This document shows positions 47,439 to 59,560 of a DNA stretch of 64,000 nucleotides, one piece after another; the stretch's first letter is position 1, and each line of letters begins with the position of its first letter. The notes under the pieces are model-generated. The model did no database searches. It was given only the letters and a program-made list of their open reading frames with translations, and was not told where the DNA came from. The stretch lies in NCBI RefSeq assembly GCF_007565055.1, contig NC_044551.1:100836266-100900265 (forward strand), read 5' to 3'. Source of the stretch: Rhinopithecus roxellana (taxonomy: Eukaryota > Chordata > Mammalia > Primates > Cercopithecidae). A program made the translations under genes and the position numbers.

Positions 47439-49984
47439 GAATTCTACCTATTGTAATCTTAGTCGTAGAGCTTTGAGGACGAGGATACACAGTGGACTTG
47501 GTGGAAAAAACAGAACATAGCTCAAAATGTTTGTGGGAGGAATCTGAACTCAATTGGCCCACTTCTTTTGTTTATCTAGAATTCATTTTTTCCCAAGTGA
47601 ATGTAGGGCCGTATTCTGCCATTCAGTAAGGAGCACTGCGGTGAGCCATTCACACTAAGCCACTCCACAGGCCTCCCATTTCTACTCCATGTGTGACTGG
47701 CTTTGGTTTGGATCCCATTAACTAGTTTAATTAATGCTGTTTTGATTACAAATGAAAGTAAGTTATATCTAGTTCATACCAAAAGAGGTCTTCATCGTCT
47801 GGCATCTCCCAATCTCAGTAAAGGTGGTGGTAAAGGCCTGGACTTAACAGGAACCAGGGCTCCGATGAAACAGCTTTCTCTAGGTTTCTCTTTACTATGG
47901 TTCTCTGCATGAGAAATTCTTCCTCAAGGCTGTACCCTCTACTACCAATATCTTACATTTTCCCAGTTCTGTCAACAGAGAAAAGTATTCTGTCCTCACT
48001 GTTGTAAATAAGACAATAAAATAAACAAAAAAGCCTCAAGAAAAAATTCTTATTCGTTTGGCAGGATCATGTTGCCAAGAACTGAGAGTATCCAGTCCAG
48101 TGAGACTTCCACGGCTGGAGAGAGGGGCAAAAAGAATTCCTTCAAACAAGGAGTAAATGCTAAGCAGGTAAGGCAATAGTTCTCTACTGCCCTGGGGGGA
48201 AAGTTTAATTTCACTAAATACAATGAGGCAGTAGCTGTAGTATCTGTGCAAGAAAGAGCACCCCTGGGCTATGTTACTTAATATGGCAGCTGTAGATGCG
48301 GCAGCTACCTGAGACTTATGGACTCATGGTGCACCCTGTCCAGTTCTTAAGCCAAATTCCCTTCATTCTACAGATGGGGAGATAGAGCCGAGAGAAATAT
48401 AAGGTAATCTACACACCTGAATCTTGCAAATAACAGTAATAAATCCAATTGCCCCCTACACACATTGTAGGGTGAACTGATCTCCTCCCAACACATACAT
48501 ACAGGATTTAGGGAGGTATGATTTGAGGTGAGGTCTAACAATACCAGTTAAGAACTTTCTCCAGAGGTTTCTTAGGTGAGCACTACTTTACAAAGTTAAG
48601 TCCTCATGACATTTCAGTGTGTTTGAAGCAAACCATTGAAGAGAAAAGCAGCCAGAACCCTAAATGGATGCCCCTCCTATTCCACCCTCCATCCCCAACC
48701 CACTTCAAAACCCTGGAGCCAGCCCATTCTCTGCCTACTTCCCTGAGGGCAGAGTGACTAGTTCAAGCACCCTGGCTGACTCCCTTTCTTTCAAACATTG
48801 AAGAACTTATATATTTATCCAGAGTTTTAAATTTACAGCCCTAGATGGGCAGTCATGTTACTCCCTTTATGTCTATGTAAGTGAAATCAGTTTACTAGAA
48901 TGTAACTTTGAATTGGAAAGACAGTTTTCTGCTAATGTGTGGAAATGGAAACCTTGAGCTAAGTTTTTTCAATTCTGAAAAAATGAAAATAATCTCTTCT
49001 GGGCAATAGCAGATCAAATTCAGGGCTGACCTATCCCCAGGCCCATCTTCCTTTCTCCTCTGGACCTCTAATTTCCAGTGTCTGGTTTGCATGCCACTCT
49101 GTGTCCCATCAGCTTCTGTGCAGGTGTAGGTTGCCCACCTGGACATAGATGTGAAATTCTCTCAACCTGGTATTCATTAAACTCTGTTGTTCGCATACAG
49201 CCACAGGCCTCCTCCAGCCTGTTGGTCCTCTCAGCACTTTTAAGCCTCCACTGGGAATCAGCAGCTTGCACCCACCTTCTCTGCACTGCTCTGGGTTCAC
49301 AGTGAGACTGTCCTTGGGACTCCCTAAGTGCCTGCCTTAGTCATCGCTACTGTCATAATACCGGCTGTTCCAGTACCATATTGGCCTTGAGGATAGCTCA
49401 GAGCTGAGGCACCAAGTCTGCAGCTCTCAAGTTCTACCAAATGTATCTAGGTGTTTCCTTCTCTCTCTCTCTGTCTCTATTTCTCTCTCTCCATGCTCAC
49501 AGCTCTCCAGGTTTTGGTGTCTGCTCTCTCAAGCTACAAATTTGGGGAATACTGAACACTCTGTCTCAAGCACCTGCTCTTTCACATATGAAACACTTTA
49601 TTTTCCTGACTATGAACTCTAAATTATCTGATCAACATTGGAGGATGCTAATAGTGAACCAACTCATTATTTTTAGAAGTGACAAATAAGGTATATAAAG
49701 AATCAGCATTGATCTTGCCTTCCTCTATGGTGTGCACCACAATAACCAAATGATAAGTGGATGGAGAAAACATGATCTTTATAAAAAACATTCCAACTTA
49801 TACATGAAGAAGAAACATTAGAATTACAATATCTATAGTGGTTTGCAACCTCCATAACAAAGGACATTAACAGCCACAAACACCAAAAAGAGAGAAAACC
49901 AGACAGTATGGTATGTGCCTATCGTTGGAAAAACCCACCACTTCCTATATTATTGCCAGAACTAACTGAAAGAGTAAATGAATG
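47439..49984. other. Noncoding sequence with a CT-rich tract
   Basis: No named repeat except a weak antisense or sense MIR trace near 48350-48420 (CATTCTACAGATGGGGAGAT). A CT-rich tract lies at about 49458-49492. Overlapping short frames on both strands at 48895-49305 (63-83 codons) occupy a moderately GC-rich patch and lack domains. Confidence 0.45.
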
Positions 49985-51125
49985 AATCTGATCAATCTCT
50001 ACAGTCAATTTATGAAAATGCAAAGCATAGCGTAATACATGCACCTATTCTTCAAGGATATGATCAGAAAAACCTGGATGGGAAAATACAGGACAAACAA
50101 ACTTGTTTCTTCAACAAATAAATTGCAAAGAAAAAAGAGAAATGGAAGGCAAATCTATAGAATAAAAGATATTTAAAAGATATACTTGCTAATCTTATGG
50201 TTCAGGTCATGTTTGGATTCAGGACTAGAAAAAAAAAAGGTGTGAAAAGGACATGACATTTACAAGAAAATATTTGATCTAATGTTGACGATATTAAGGA
50301 ATTGTTGCTATATTGGGGGTGTGATGATTACTTTGTATTTGCATTAAAGAGAAAGAGTCCTTGTCTTTTAGAGATGTATACTAAAATACAGTTGTCCCTG
50401 AAGAATTCGTTCCAAGACACCCACAGATACCAAAATCTACAAATGCTCAAATTCCTGATATAAAATAGTGTAGTATTTGCATATAACTTACTCACATCCT
50501 CCTGCATACGTTGAGTCATCTCTCAATTATTTATATCTAATACAATGTAAATTCTATGTAAATAGTTGTATTGTTTAGGGAATGACAAGAAAAAAATCTG
50601 CACACGTTCAGTATAAATGCAACCATCTTTAACAAAAAAAAAGAATCTGTGGTTGGTTGAATCCACAGATGTGGAACTGATGGATATGGAGGGCCAACTA
50701 TATTTAAAAGGTAAAACTACTTGATATCTGGGATATGCTTCAAAATAATAAGGGTCTAAATGCAATGTAATATCTTGGATTGAATTCTAGAAAAGAGAAA
50801 GAATTTTAGGGGTAAAACTGGTACAATAGGAATAAAGTCTAGATTTAATTAATAGTTTCATATCAATACCAGTGTATTCATTCTGACAAACGACCATGGT
50901 ATTGTAAGATAGGGAGACACAGGTAAGAGTATGTGAAAATTGTTCTATCTTTGCAACTTTTCCATAAATCTAAAACTATTCCAAAACATAAAATTTATTT
51001 TAAAAGCAATGAGAAAGGAGAAGTGGATGCAGGTATAGATGGGACAGGATTAACCAAGGACCAATGGTTGTTGAAACTGGATGGCAACTATACAGGATTA
51101 CTATACTCTCGAGTGAGTTGTAAAT
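49985..51125 (+). mobile_element. Old L1M-like 3' end, twice interrupted
   Basis: A colinear series for a common old-L1-type 3' region: GGCAAATCTATAGAATAAAA, AATATTTGATCTAATGTTGA, GATATTAAGGAATTGTTGCT, TCTTTTAGAGATGTATACT, then after MER2 GATATCTGGGATATGCTTCA, and finally GGTATAGATGGGACAGGATT. A MER2 (50389-50700) and a second fragment (about 50765-51002, with CTATCTTTGCAACTTTTCCA and an A-rich end) sit inside it. The same family recurs at 55540-56690. Confidence 0.6.
50389..50700 (-). mobile_element. MER2 (Tigger-type MITE)
   Basis: A 312-bp nonautonomous TcMar-Tigger element flanked by TA (50387-50388, 50701-50702). Termini are CAGTTGTCCCTGAAG and GATATGGAGGGCCAACTA. Internal landmarks GGTTGGTTGAATCCACAGAT and TTGTTTAGGGAATGACAAG fix the family as MER2, antisense. 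Confidence 0.9.
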
Positions 51126-51474
51126 TCTCCATCATAAAGTCACGTAAGTCAAAAACATTATAATCTTTTCTATAGACTATTAAGAGCCTATACACAAACC
51201 TTTGGAAGTCAGTAATTTGACACTTTGCTCTCTGTATCATTCCTGCCATCAGGGCAGTGGTGCTTAAACAGTGGGGCAAAGGGCAGGAGCAGAAAGAATT
51301 GGAAAACAGCAGTGTTAAATATCACCCAGCGACATCACTTGCTTCTTTTCTTTTGTTATTAGACCTCAAATTATTTCTTCCTTTATATTTTAAAATCTTT
51401 TTCACCTCTATTTTTATCGCATTTTAGATCTCTTCTAGCACCACGTGCCCATCTACGCATCACTTGGTGTAAGC

Positions 51475-51960
51475 TCCCCACTGCGATATAACAAACAACC
51501 ATAGTGCATTAAGCGAGCGAGAAGCATCTTTCCCAACACACAAAATAAGTCTGGAGGTCAGCAGGCCAGGACTGTCACAGCAGCTTCATGGAGTTTTGGA
51601 TGACTCAAGCTCCTACCTATCCTCTGCTCTTAGATTCCTAAGAATGGCAACCTGGTCACCACACTTACAAGATAGCTTCTAGAGCACGAGCTACCACACC
51701 CATATTCCAGGCAGCAAGAAGGGAGGTCAGTCCACTTTTCCTTAAGGAAATCTCCTAAAAGTCCTGCATATTTCTGCTAACCTTTTACTGACTAAAACAT
51801 ACCCACACAGTCACTCATGCCTGCAAAGTGGAAACACAGAAAATGATCTTTTAATTATACTCTGGCTGTCCTCTACAAAAACAGAGTCCTATTACTGAAA
51901 AAGGAGAACAAAGTGGATGTTGGGTAGGGAATTAGCAGCCTCTGCCACAATCAGTCGTGG
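51475..51960 (-). mobile_element. Old LTR-like interspersed repeat, antisense (tentative)
   Basis: CTGCGATATAACAAACAACC, GAGAAGCATCTTTCC, CATGGAGTTTTGGATGACTC and later CTGCAAAGTGGAAACACAG resemble a common mammalian repeat whose antisense copies open with CAGTAACAAACAACCCC..., but divergence is high and I cannot name it with confidence. Confidence 0.45.
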
Positions 51961-52569
51961 GAAAAATCTGAACATGCAGTGGCAGAGGAGTCCAACCATG
52001 ACTTATGCCCAAATTAATTATCCGGCTAGTGCAATCAGCAAAGATCTAGAAGTATCTGTCATCCCACATACGCTGCTGGCTGGTTTATGTTGATTGGTTT
52101 GACTGAAAGTTAAAACTAGAAAACTGCCTGTTCATTCACCCTTCACAGCAAGATATCATCCATCTACATCAGAAGCCAATATATGTGCATTTGTGTCAGC
52201 ATCATGTATAGTACCAGATATGCCTGCTGTGACTATAATGTCCTTTAAACCTAAAATGGAATCATTATAGATTCCTCCTGGCAGCCCCCTTGAGTCTCTG
52301 GGAGACCTTCTGGCCTCCTGGCCAGTCTCCAGAGAGATTCCTGTCTGTCTGCCCGGGAGGAGACACATTCTGGGCTGCCTGCCCACATTCTAACCTGCTG
52401 CTCACACGGGTTAGAGAGCTGTGTCTATTTGGGTCAGTCCTTCCGAGTGATTATTCTGTTGCCTTTAGGTAAGTTCACTTGAATGTCCCACACATACCAA
52501 CTGTGCACACCACATGTCTGAATGCCAGTTGCCCAGTAAAATCAATGAAGTATGTTGGAAAAAGCATCT
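51961..52569. other. Noncoding sequence, nothing recognised
   Basis: No repeat family seen. A moderately GC-rich patch at 52270-52400 carries short overlapping frames on both strands (60-76 codons) without domains. Confidence 0.45.
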
Positions 52570-52750
52570 GAAATCTGAGACTGAGAATCAAGCCGGAGCT
52601 CTTTTTGGCCCTGGCAGTGAACGCTTAGAAAATTCTCTTAGGCTCTCTAAGTCTCAGTTTCCTCATACGCCAAACAGAGATATTGCTACCACCTCTACTT
52701 TCCTTGCAAGTGTATTGTGAAGCTCAGTTACAATGAGATATTACATGTCA
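52570..52750 (-). mobile_element. MIR SINE, antisense
   Basis: CTCTCTAAGTCTCAGTTTCC, CTCATACGCCAAACAGAGAT and ATTGTGAAGCTCAGTTACAA follow the antisense MIR core. Confidence 0.78.
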
Positions 52751-55539
52751 CAGTGTTATACTTTACACCAAAAAAGGTTAGTATTATTGTTAATCTAGTG
52801 AAAATGTGAGTCATTGGAAAAAGAAGAGAAAAACAAGAAACAATAATGTAGCTCAAGCTCATTTGACCAGGCTCAACACAAAGAAATAGTAACTAGTGCC
52901 AAATCTGCAGGATATAAAGAATGAGACAAAAGGGTCAGTGAAATTATGTCTGCCTCAGAAATGATACATTCTAAATGACTTGTGTCAGGAAGTAAACTTA
53001 CAACATTCTTCGAGCCGCCATTTCCATTTATTATCAGCCATTCTTCCCATGGAACATCAGTTCAAAGAGGAAACCTATTGTTAAACACTCTGTTCTCCTC
53101 CAACTGAAAGGGTGAACTATGTTTTCTTTCTTTCAACTAAGTCACCTTTAAAATTCAGCAAGATTCCTATCTCAGCAGCAAAGACCTAAACTCTCACATA
53201 AAATTTTCCTGCTCAATACCATCAACTAGGGTCCATTTCCATTCATAAATATAAGCCTTTGGGCACAAGTATGTAAGTAGTTACACAAACATAAATTCAT
53301 TTGGGGAGATAGGTGACTTCTGTAGGTGTGAATGTACATGTATATATAATTCTATATATTGGAGCCTCTAGAAGGTTTATAGTTTTATAGTGACATTAAC
53401 AAGAAGAAATTTTAAATCCTTTAGTTTTTGTCAAAAGAAGGAGCTTTAGTGTTATGCAACATAAAATTAGAATTGCTTTTACTTGCTACCAGTTTAGTAT
53501 CAACATTTTTATCCAGAGTTAGACCCAAAGCTAAACTGCTGGGATTTGACATAACAAAACTGCTGTCCATATGCGAACCAAAAATCACCTGGGATCTATC
53601 AGCCAGTTAAGACTTTTTGCTCAGATCCAACTTTAGAGGGTGACTTCTGTCAAGAGCTAAGGAAGAACACAATTCATTATGACTGCAGAACTCAGAGAAG
53701 TCAAGAAGCAGATACACTGGCCATTTGTAAACTTTTCCTGTGGCCCACAGCTAGAGCAAAGTACCTCTTAATTGTGAATAATTTTTCCTGATAAAAGTTT
53801 CTCACTCCTTTCTTAAATCTGGAACTTCCCTTGCTTGGAAAACACCCACATACACATAACAAAAGGAATTCATTCCAGATGTCCAAGAGGCCTTGCATGT
53901 CAGGGTCTGGTTTTCAAGGTAGCAAATGGAAATTTTGGCAGGTGGTCACAGTGGTATTTTGTCCCTCTCAAACTTGCCGCCATCAAACCACACTGTAAAA
54001 CTCACCTGGTTTACATTTGTATAATTTTTGCCTAACAAAGGGAGGAAAAGAAGACAAGAGAATTCGTTGAATACTCACCAGATCACAAGGCTTAAACACA
54101 GGTACAGGTCAATTCATCAGTAAGAGTTTTATCAGTGCTGTGTTCCCAGAACTGTTCTGTTCCAAGCTGTGTGGAGGAAACGAAAGTAGGAAACACTGTC
54201 CTAAGTCTTGAGAATTTAAAATGACTTACTAGTGACAAGGTTAATGAGAACGAAAGTGCCACGGTGCTCCCGTAGTACCCTGCATAAAGCATCACACTGC
54301 ACGTACTACTCGCTATAATGAACAGTTTGTGTGACTGATGTCATCCACCATGTCCAGCCCCCAACAAGAAGCATGGTATATCTGCCATAGTAAACACAGA
54401 CCCCAAAGCATATTCGATAAATGCTAACTCAGTGAATGCAGGAAACAACAGTAGAAAAAATTAAAGAGATGTGAGAGCCGTGGGGATTCAAAATGCAGTC
54501 AAACATGAGCCCATTGTGTTTCTGGGAGTTATCAAGTGTTCATACTTTTTATTCTGCTAATAAGGCATCCCTTCATATTCCTAAGAATCAATTTGAATTG
54601 TTCTGCCCTCAATCATACTACACACTGAGAAACAACAGCTACTATGCTAGAAAATATAACCTAGTCTGAAAGTCCATCGTTAAAAAGGAGGTATTATCTC
54701 ACTGCAGAAGAAAGGAAGAAGAGGTATTAAGAGTGATGATGTTGATTTCATTGCTGTGTTTTGGTGACAGCATATTCCTAAGGGGAAAGGCAGGCTTGCT
54801 GGCCAGGGGGAAAAAAAGCGCTCAAACTTAGGTGAAAGCGGGAGATTCATTTTTTTTTTATGTAAATTAAGTCTTATTCTTTACAAAGCAGTTCAGATAA
54901 AACATCTGCTTACTAGATTGTAAACAGGGTTGAGGGTCCTAGACCTTCACTGTGACCAAATTATTCAGCATTCTCAGTGTAAAACACTGTTTATAAAAGA
55001 ACTTCAATAAATATCATATGAAGGGTAGTTGCATGGTGAAATAAGTTTAGGAAACACTAATTACCATATTTCCCTCTTTAGATTTGCAATGTACCTTTAT
55101 ATTGTAAAAAAAATTGTGTTAGTTTACCCACTCGGGGTTTTCCCAAAATTATTTGCCTATGAGCTCATTATTCACAAAGTAGATTAGAAAACACCATTCT
55201 GGGAGACTTGTGTTGACTGCTGTCTAACTTTTCTTTCAGTGCTAAATTCTATATCATTTTGGGCCAACATTCTATCACTTTTTAGAATTCATAGCTAAAA
55301 CTTGGGAACATATTACTGCTCCTAAAGAACATGACAAGAACTGAGATCTGAAGATTGAAGCTTAGCAAGAGCCCATCCTGAAGACCAAGGATGAGAAACA
55401 GCACTTGGTATCACAGCCTAAAATTAAAATATTCTTGGGGAAAAAATTGAATTTGAATCTGATCAAGCCTTGCTAGATCTTACCACCATTTACAGGGATG
55501 ACACCGTGGAATGCAATCAACAAAATCTCAACTTAAGAA
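52751..55539. other. Repeat-poor single-copy interval
   Basis: About 2.8 kb with no transposon I can name. All open frames are under 80 codons. No CpG cluster. Confidence 0.45.
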
Positions 55540-55667
55540 ACTCTAGAGAATGCATAACCTGCTGCCTTCAAAAAATAAATTAAAAAACAAAACAAAACAT
55601 AAAGGGAGGTGTTATCTGTAGATTAAGATACTGAAGAGGCACATCAACCTTGTGGTGTTGAGGTTTT

Positions 55668-56003
55668 TTTGTTTTTGTTTTGGTTTTTTTTTTTTTTTTT
55701 TTTTTTTTTTTGAGACAGTCTCGTTCCGTCACCCAAGCTGGAGTGCAGTGGCGCAATCTCGGCTCACCGCAACCACCGCCTCCCAGGCTCAAGTGGTTCT
55801 CCTGCCTCAGCATCCCAAATAGCTGAGATTACAGGTGCATGTCACCATGCTCCACTAATTTTTTTTTTTTCTTTTGTATTTTTAGTAGAGACAACGTTTC
55901 ACCATGTTGGCCAGCCTGGTCTCAAATTCCTGACCTCAGGTGATCCACCTGCCTTGGCTTCCCAAAGTGCTGGGATGAGAGGCGTAAGCCACTACACCTG
56001 GCC
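55668..56003 (-). mobile_element. AluS element, antisense
   Basis: A very long T-rich tail (55668-55711) precedes GAGACAGTCTCGTTCCGTC. CATGTTGGCCAGCCTGGTCT is AluS-type. The near-matching flanks GGTGTTGAGGTTTT (55654-55667) and AGTGTTTGAGTTTT (56004-56017) are the target duplication. Confidence 0.9.
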
Positions 56004-56127
56004 AGTGTTTGAGTTTTGTTTGAATTCTAATTTGAGCAAATTAAGTATGAAAAAATATTTATGAGATAATCAGGAATCTTTGAACACTTTCAGGATATTT
56101 GATGATATTAAAGAATTACTGTTTTTT

Positions 56128-56425
56128 TGGCTGGGCGCGGTGGCTCAAGCCTGTAATCCCAGCACTTTGGGAGGCCGAGACGGGCGGATCACGAGGTCAG
56201 GAGATTGAGACCATCCTGGCTAACACGGTGAAACCCTGTCTCTACTAAAAAATACAAAAAAACTAGCCGGGCAAGGTGGCGGGCGCCTGTAGTCCCAGCT
56301 ACTCGGGAGGCTGAGGCAGGAGAATGGCGTGAACCCGGGAGGCGGAGCTTGCAGTGAGCTGAGATCCGGCCACTGCACTCCAGCCTGGGCGACAGAGCCA
56401 GACTCCGTCTCAAAAAAAAAAAAAA
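56128..56425 (+). mobile_element. AluYR element
   Basis: Full-length, low-divergence Alu with CTCAAGCC, AACTAGCC and GATCCGGCC. Flanked by AAAGAATTACTGTT (56110-56123 and 56427-56440). First of three direct AluYR copies in 2.6 kb. Confidence 0.93.
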
Positions 56426-56860
56426 AAAAGAATTACTGTTCTTTTTTAGATGTGATAGTATTCTGGTTGTAATTTTGTAAAATACATAAGAAATACTTTC
56501 TGAAATATTTTCGTATGAATAATATGTTATCTAGGATTTGCTTCAAAATAATCCTAGGGAGGAAGATATCAATAAAAATAGACTTGCCATAGTATGATGA
56601 GGTGGATACACTGAGAGCTTAGTACACTATTCTCTCCAATTTTGTATTTTTTCAAATTAAAAGTTTTCCAAAAGCAGTTGGAAGAAAAAAAGAGGGCAAA
56701 TAAATTACAAACCAGATGAATACACTGTTTGAAAAGCCACAAGAGCAAGGAATTGTGAGACACAGGGACAGAAAACACCATGGACACAACAGAGAAGTTA
56801 AGGAGTGTGAAAACCAAGAAAAGAAAAGAAATTTCAGTGGAGTTTTAAGAGTAAAACAGA

Positions 56861-57162
56861 GGCCGGGCGCGGTGGCTCAAGCCTGTAATCCCAGCACTTT
56901 GGGAGGCCGAGACAGGCGGATCACAAGGTCAGGAGATCGAGACCATCCTGGCTAATACGGTGAAACCCCGTCTCTACTAAAAAATACAAAAAACTAGCCG
57001 GGCAAGGTGGCAGGCACCTGTAGTCCCAGCTACTCTGGAGGCTGAGGCAGGAGAATGGCTTAAACCCAGGGGGCGGAGCTTGCAGTGAGCTGAGATCTGG
57101 CCACTGCACTCCAGCCTGGGTGACAGAGCGAGACTCCGTCTCAAAAAAAAAAAAAAAAAAAA
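56861..57162 (+). mobile_element. AluYR element
   Basis: Full-length Alu with the same three markers (GATCTGGCC here, a CpG decay of GATCCGGCC). Flanks AGTAAAACAGA at 56850-56860 and 57163-57173 are the target duplication. Confidence 0.93.
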
Positions 57163-57295
57163 AGTAAAACAGATTATGAAACATTCAAAGCATGATGACT
57201 GGTGAAGAAATGTACATAGCTATACCCTCTCATTTGCAGAAGATGGTTATGAAAAAAGATGGTGGTTGGAGGTCAAGGTTTGGCAAGATGTGTAT

Positions 57296-57669
57296 TGCTA
57301 TGGACTGCATTGTGTTCCCTCTAAATTAATGTGTTGAAGCCCTAAGCCTCCTCCATGTGATTGCATTGGAGAAAGCGACTTTAAGGAGGTGATTAAAGTG
57401 AAATGAGGTATAAGAATGGAGCCCTAATCCAACAGACCTGTGGCCTTATAAGAAAAGAGAAACTAGAGATTTCTCTCTCTGTCACGCACACAGAGGAAAG
57501 GCCATGTGAGGACATAGCAAGAAGGTGGCCATCTACAAGCCAGGAAGAGGGTTCCCACTAGAATAGGACCATCCTGACACTTTGATCTTGGACTTCCAGC
57601 CTCCAGAACTGTGAAAAAAGCTACCCAGTCTATGGTATTTTGCTATGGCAGCCCAAGTTGACTAATGCA
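57296..57669 (+). mobile_element. MLT1 (ERVL-MaLR) LTR, sense
   Basis: TGCTATGGACTGCATTGTGT start, GTGTTGAAGCCCTAAGCC, CTTTAAGGAGGTGATTAAAG, AAAGGCCATGTGAGGACATA, CCATCTACAAGCCAGGAAGA, CTTCCAGCCTCCAGAACTGT and an end at GTTGACTAATGCA reproduce the MLT1B-like consensus nearly end to end. No internal region follows. Confidence 0.9.
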
Positions 57670-58345
57670 GGTAAAACATGCACATTTACCTCATTAGCCT
57701 TTCTCGCTACTTTGCTAAGCATTTATCAGGTACTTTTTTTTATTATGTTGAAGTTCGACATGGGAAAATACATGTCACTGAGTTGTTCTGTGTTCCTTTA
57801 GGCGAAGGTCGGTCAGGTGCGGCCACAAGAGAAGACACAGGAGAGGCTCCAGGAAACAAGATGTGTGATACTTGCAGGTCCTGGAGAGCCAGTTACTGCA
57901 TGCTGAGAGGGGGCCAAATGGGAGGAGTGCCAAGGAAGCGGGCTCAGCCAAGCACTGGGGAAGAGCTGAGAGAGAGTGAGGACCTGTGGTCAGGTGCCTT
58001 CACTAGCGGTCAGGGTGGAGTACACAAGAAAAGGGATTTCACTGGTGCATTTGAATGTTACTAAGTCATGGTTGAGGGAGGGCAGTGATGGGAAACTTGT
58101 GAGAGGGACCAGCCTTATCACACCAGTGTGCCTGGACACCTGGAGAAGGTGCTCATAGCTCAACAAGAGGCAGCAGGAAACCAAATAGGAAGTTTAAAAC
58201 TTTTTTAATTTCACAATACAGCTATAAAGATTCAGGAATTGTTCCTCTCAAAGTTTGTTTTCATAACATGCTCTTTTCACTGTGTTCACGTTTTACTTCT
58301 TTAAAGGAGAAAACACCAGCTTTCAGCTTTAATCATAAGCAGAAA
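57670..58345. other. Noncoding sequence with a 128-codon frame
   Basis: A plus-strand frame at 57678-58064 (128 codons) has an ATG shortly after the LTR end but no domain, no conserved motif that I recognise, and no Kozak or splice context that decides in its favour. The 57800-58150 part is G-rich. I treat it as noncoding. Confidence 0.4.
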
Positions 58346-58881
58346 GGTCAGGAGGTCAACACCAGCCTGGCTAACTTGTGAAACCCCATCTCTACTAAAA
58401 ATACAAAAATAAGCCAAGCGGCCGGGCGCGGTGGCTCAAGCCTGTAATCCCAGCACTTTGGGAGGCCGAGATGGGCGGATCACGAGGTCAGGAGATCGAG
58501 ACCATCCTGGCTAACACGGTGAAACCCCGTCTCTACTAAAAATACAAAAAACTAGCCGGGCGAGGTGGTGGGCGCCTGTAGTCCCAGCTACTCGGGAGGC
58601 TGAGGCAGGAGAATGGCGTGAACCCGGGAGGCGGGGGTTGCAGTGAGCTGAGATTCGGCCACTGCACTCCAGCCTGGGCGACAGAGCGAGACTCCGTCTC
58701 AAAAAAAAAAAAAAAAAAAAAAAATAAGCCAAGCATAGGCACGGTGGCAGGAGCCTGTAATCCCGGCTGAGGCAGGAGAATTGCTTGAACCTGGGAGGCA
58801 GAGATTGTAGTGAGCTGAGATCGCGCCATTGCACTCCAGCCTGGGTGACAAAGCGAGACTCCGTCAAAAAAAAAAAAAAAA
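58346..58881 (+). mobile_element. 5'-truncated Alu interrupted by AluYR
   Basis: The outer Alu starts inside the left arm (GTCAGGAGGTCAACACCAGC), is cut at 58419 and resumes at 58720 with AAAAATAAGCCAAGC, ending in the A-run at 58865-58881. Its right arm lacks about 15 bases (CCCGGCTGAGGCAGG). The position of the inner copy is given separately. Confidence 0.92.
58420..58719 (+). mobile_element. AluYR element inside another Alu
   Basis: Full-length AluYR (GATTCGGCC variant) with a perfect 15-bp duplication AAAAATAAGCCAAGC at 58405-58419 and 58720-58734. The preserved CpGs mark it as one of the youngest insertions in the window. Confidence 0.94.
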
Positions 58882-59034
58882 ATGAAAGCCAAATTTTTCT
58901 GCCTTACTACTTTCCAAAGCACATAGGCTCACTTAATACAGCTATTAAAAATTTATGCATTCAAGATCTCCCAGTTTTTCTGACCAAATTGATGCTCTTA
59001 AATTTTCCTCATTCTGATTGTCAAGGGTTCCCAA

Positions 59035-59560
59035 CATCACTCTCGTGTTCAGTGATTCACTAGGGTTCACGGGACTCAGCATATAGTCACAACTACGATT
59101 TATTACAGCAAAATGAGGCGAGGCAAGGCAAAATTAACAAGGGAGAAGGGAGCATTGGGTGAGGCCCAGAGGAAACCAGGCACAAGCTTCTAAGGGCCCG
59201 CTCTCAATGGATTCTCACAGAACACACTAAATTCCTTCAGCAATGAGTTGCAACAACACATGTGAAATGTTGTCTACGTGGGAAACTTATTAGAGACTCA
59301 GTGTCCAAGGCTTTTGCTGGAGGCTGGTCACTTAGGCACTCTGCCTAGCACTTGCCAAAATGCCGTACTCCAAGAAAAGCAGGTGTTCGGCATAAGCCAG
59401 TCGCACAGTTCAAGCACAGTGAGCCACTCCTCAGGCAACTGTGGAAACCTTCCTGAAATTTAAGATTTCAGATGCCAGGCTGGTGCCAACCTTACAAGCA
59501 GGCCTTTCTAAGAGAGCTGTCTCAGATCTGCCATGTTAACTTATCTCTGCACACTCACGT
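59035..59560 (-). mobile_element. LTR, antisense (ERVL-like, family not certain)
   Basis: GTTCACGGGACTCAGCATAT, ACGATTTATTACAGCAAAAT (AATAAA polyadenylation signal on the minus strand), TGTGAAATGTTGTCTACGTG, CTTTTGCTGGAGGCTGGTCA and TTCAAGCACAGTGAGCCACT are landmarks of a known primate LTR read antisense. I do not assign a subfamily. Ends not resolved. Confidence 0.65.

Larger units (their letters stand above)
55540..56690 (+). mobile_element. Old L1M-like 3' end hosting two Alus
   Basis: Second copy of the family at 49985: TTATCTGTAGATTAAGATAC, AGGATATTTGATGATATTAA, then after the AluYR TGTGATAGTATTCTGGTTGT, TAGGATTTGCTTCAAAATAA and ACACTATTCTCTCCAATTTT, ending near AAATTAAAAGTTTTCC. An antisense AluS (55668-56003) and an AluYR (56128-56425) interrupt it. 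The family name is uncertain. Confidence 0.6.

Noticed and set aside
57678..58064. 128-codon plus-strand frame
   Set aside because: Begins just after an MLT1 LTR and has no recognisable domain. It could be read from an LTR promoter, but nothing in the sequence supports this beyond position.
58511..58922. Two overlapping minus-strand frames of 118 and 128 codons with SLALSPRLECSGRISAHC-like sequence
   Set aside because: These are the well-known translations of antisense Alu (AluYR plus the outer Alu) and not a gene.
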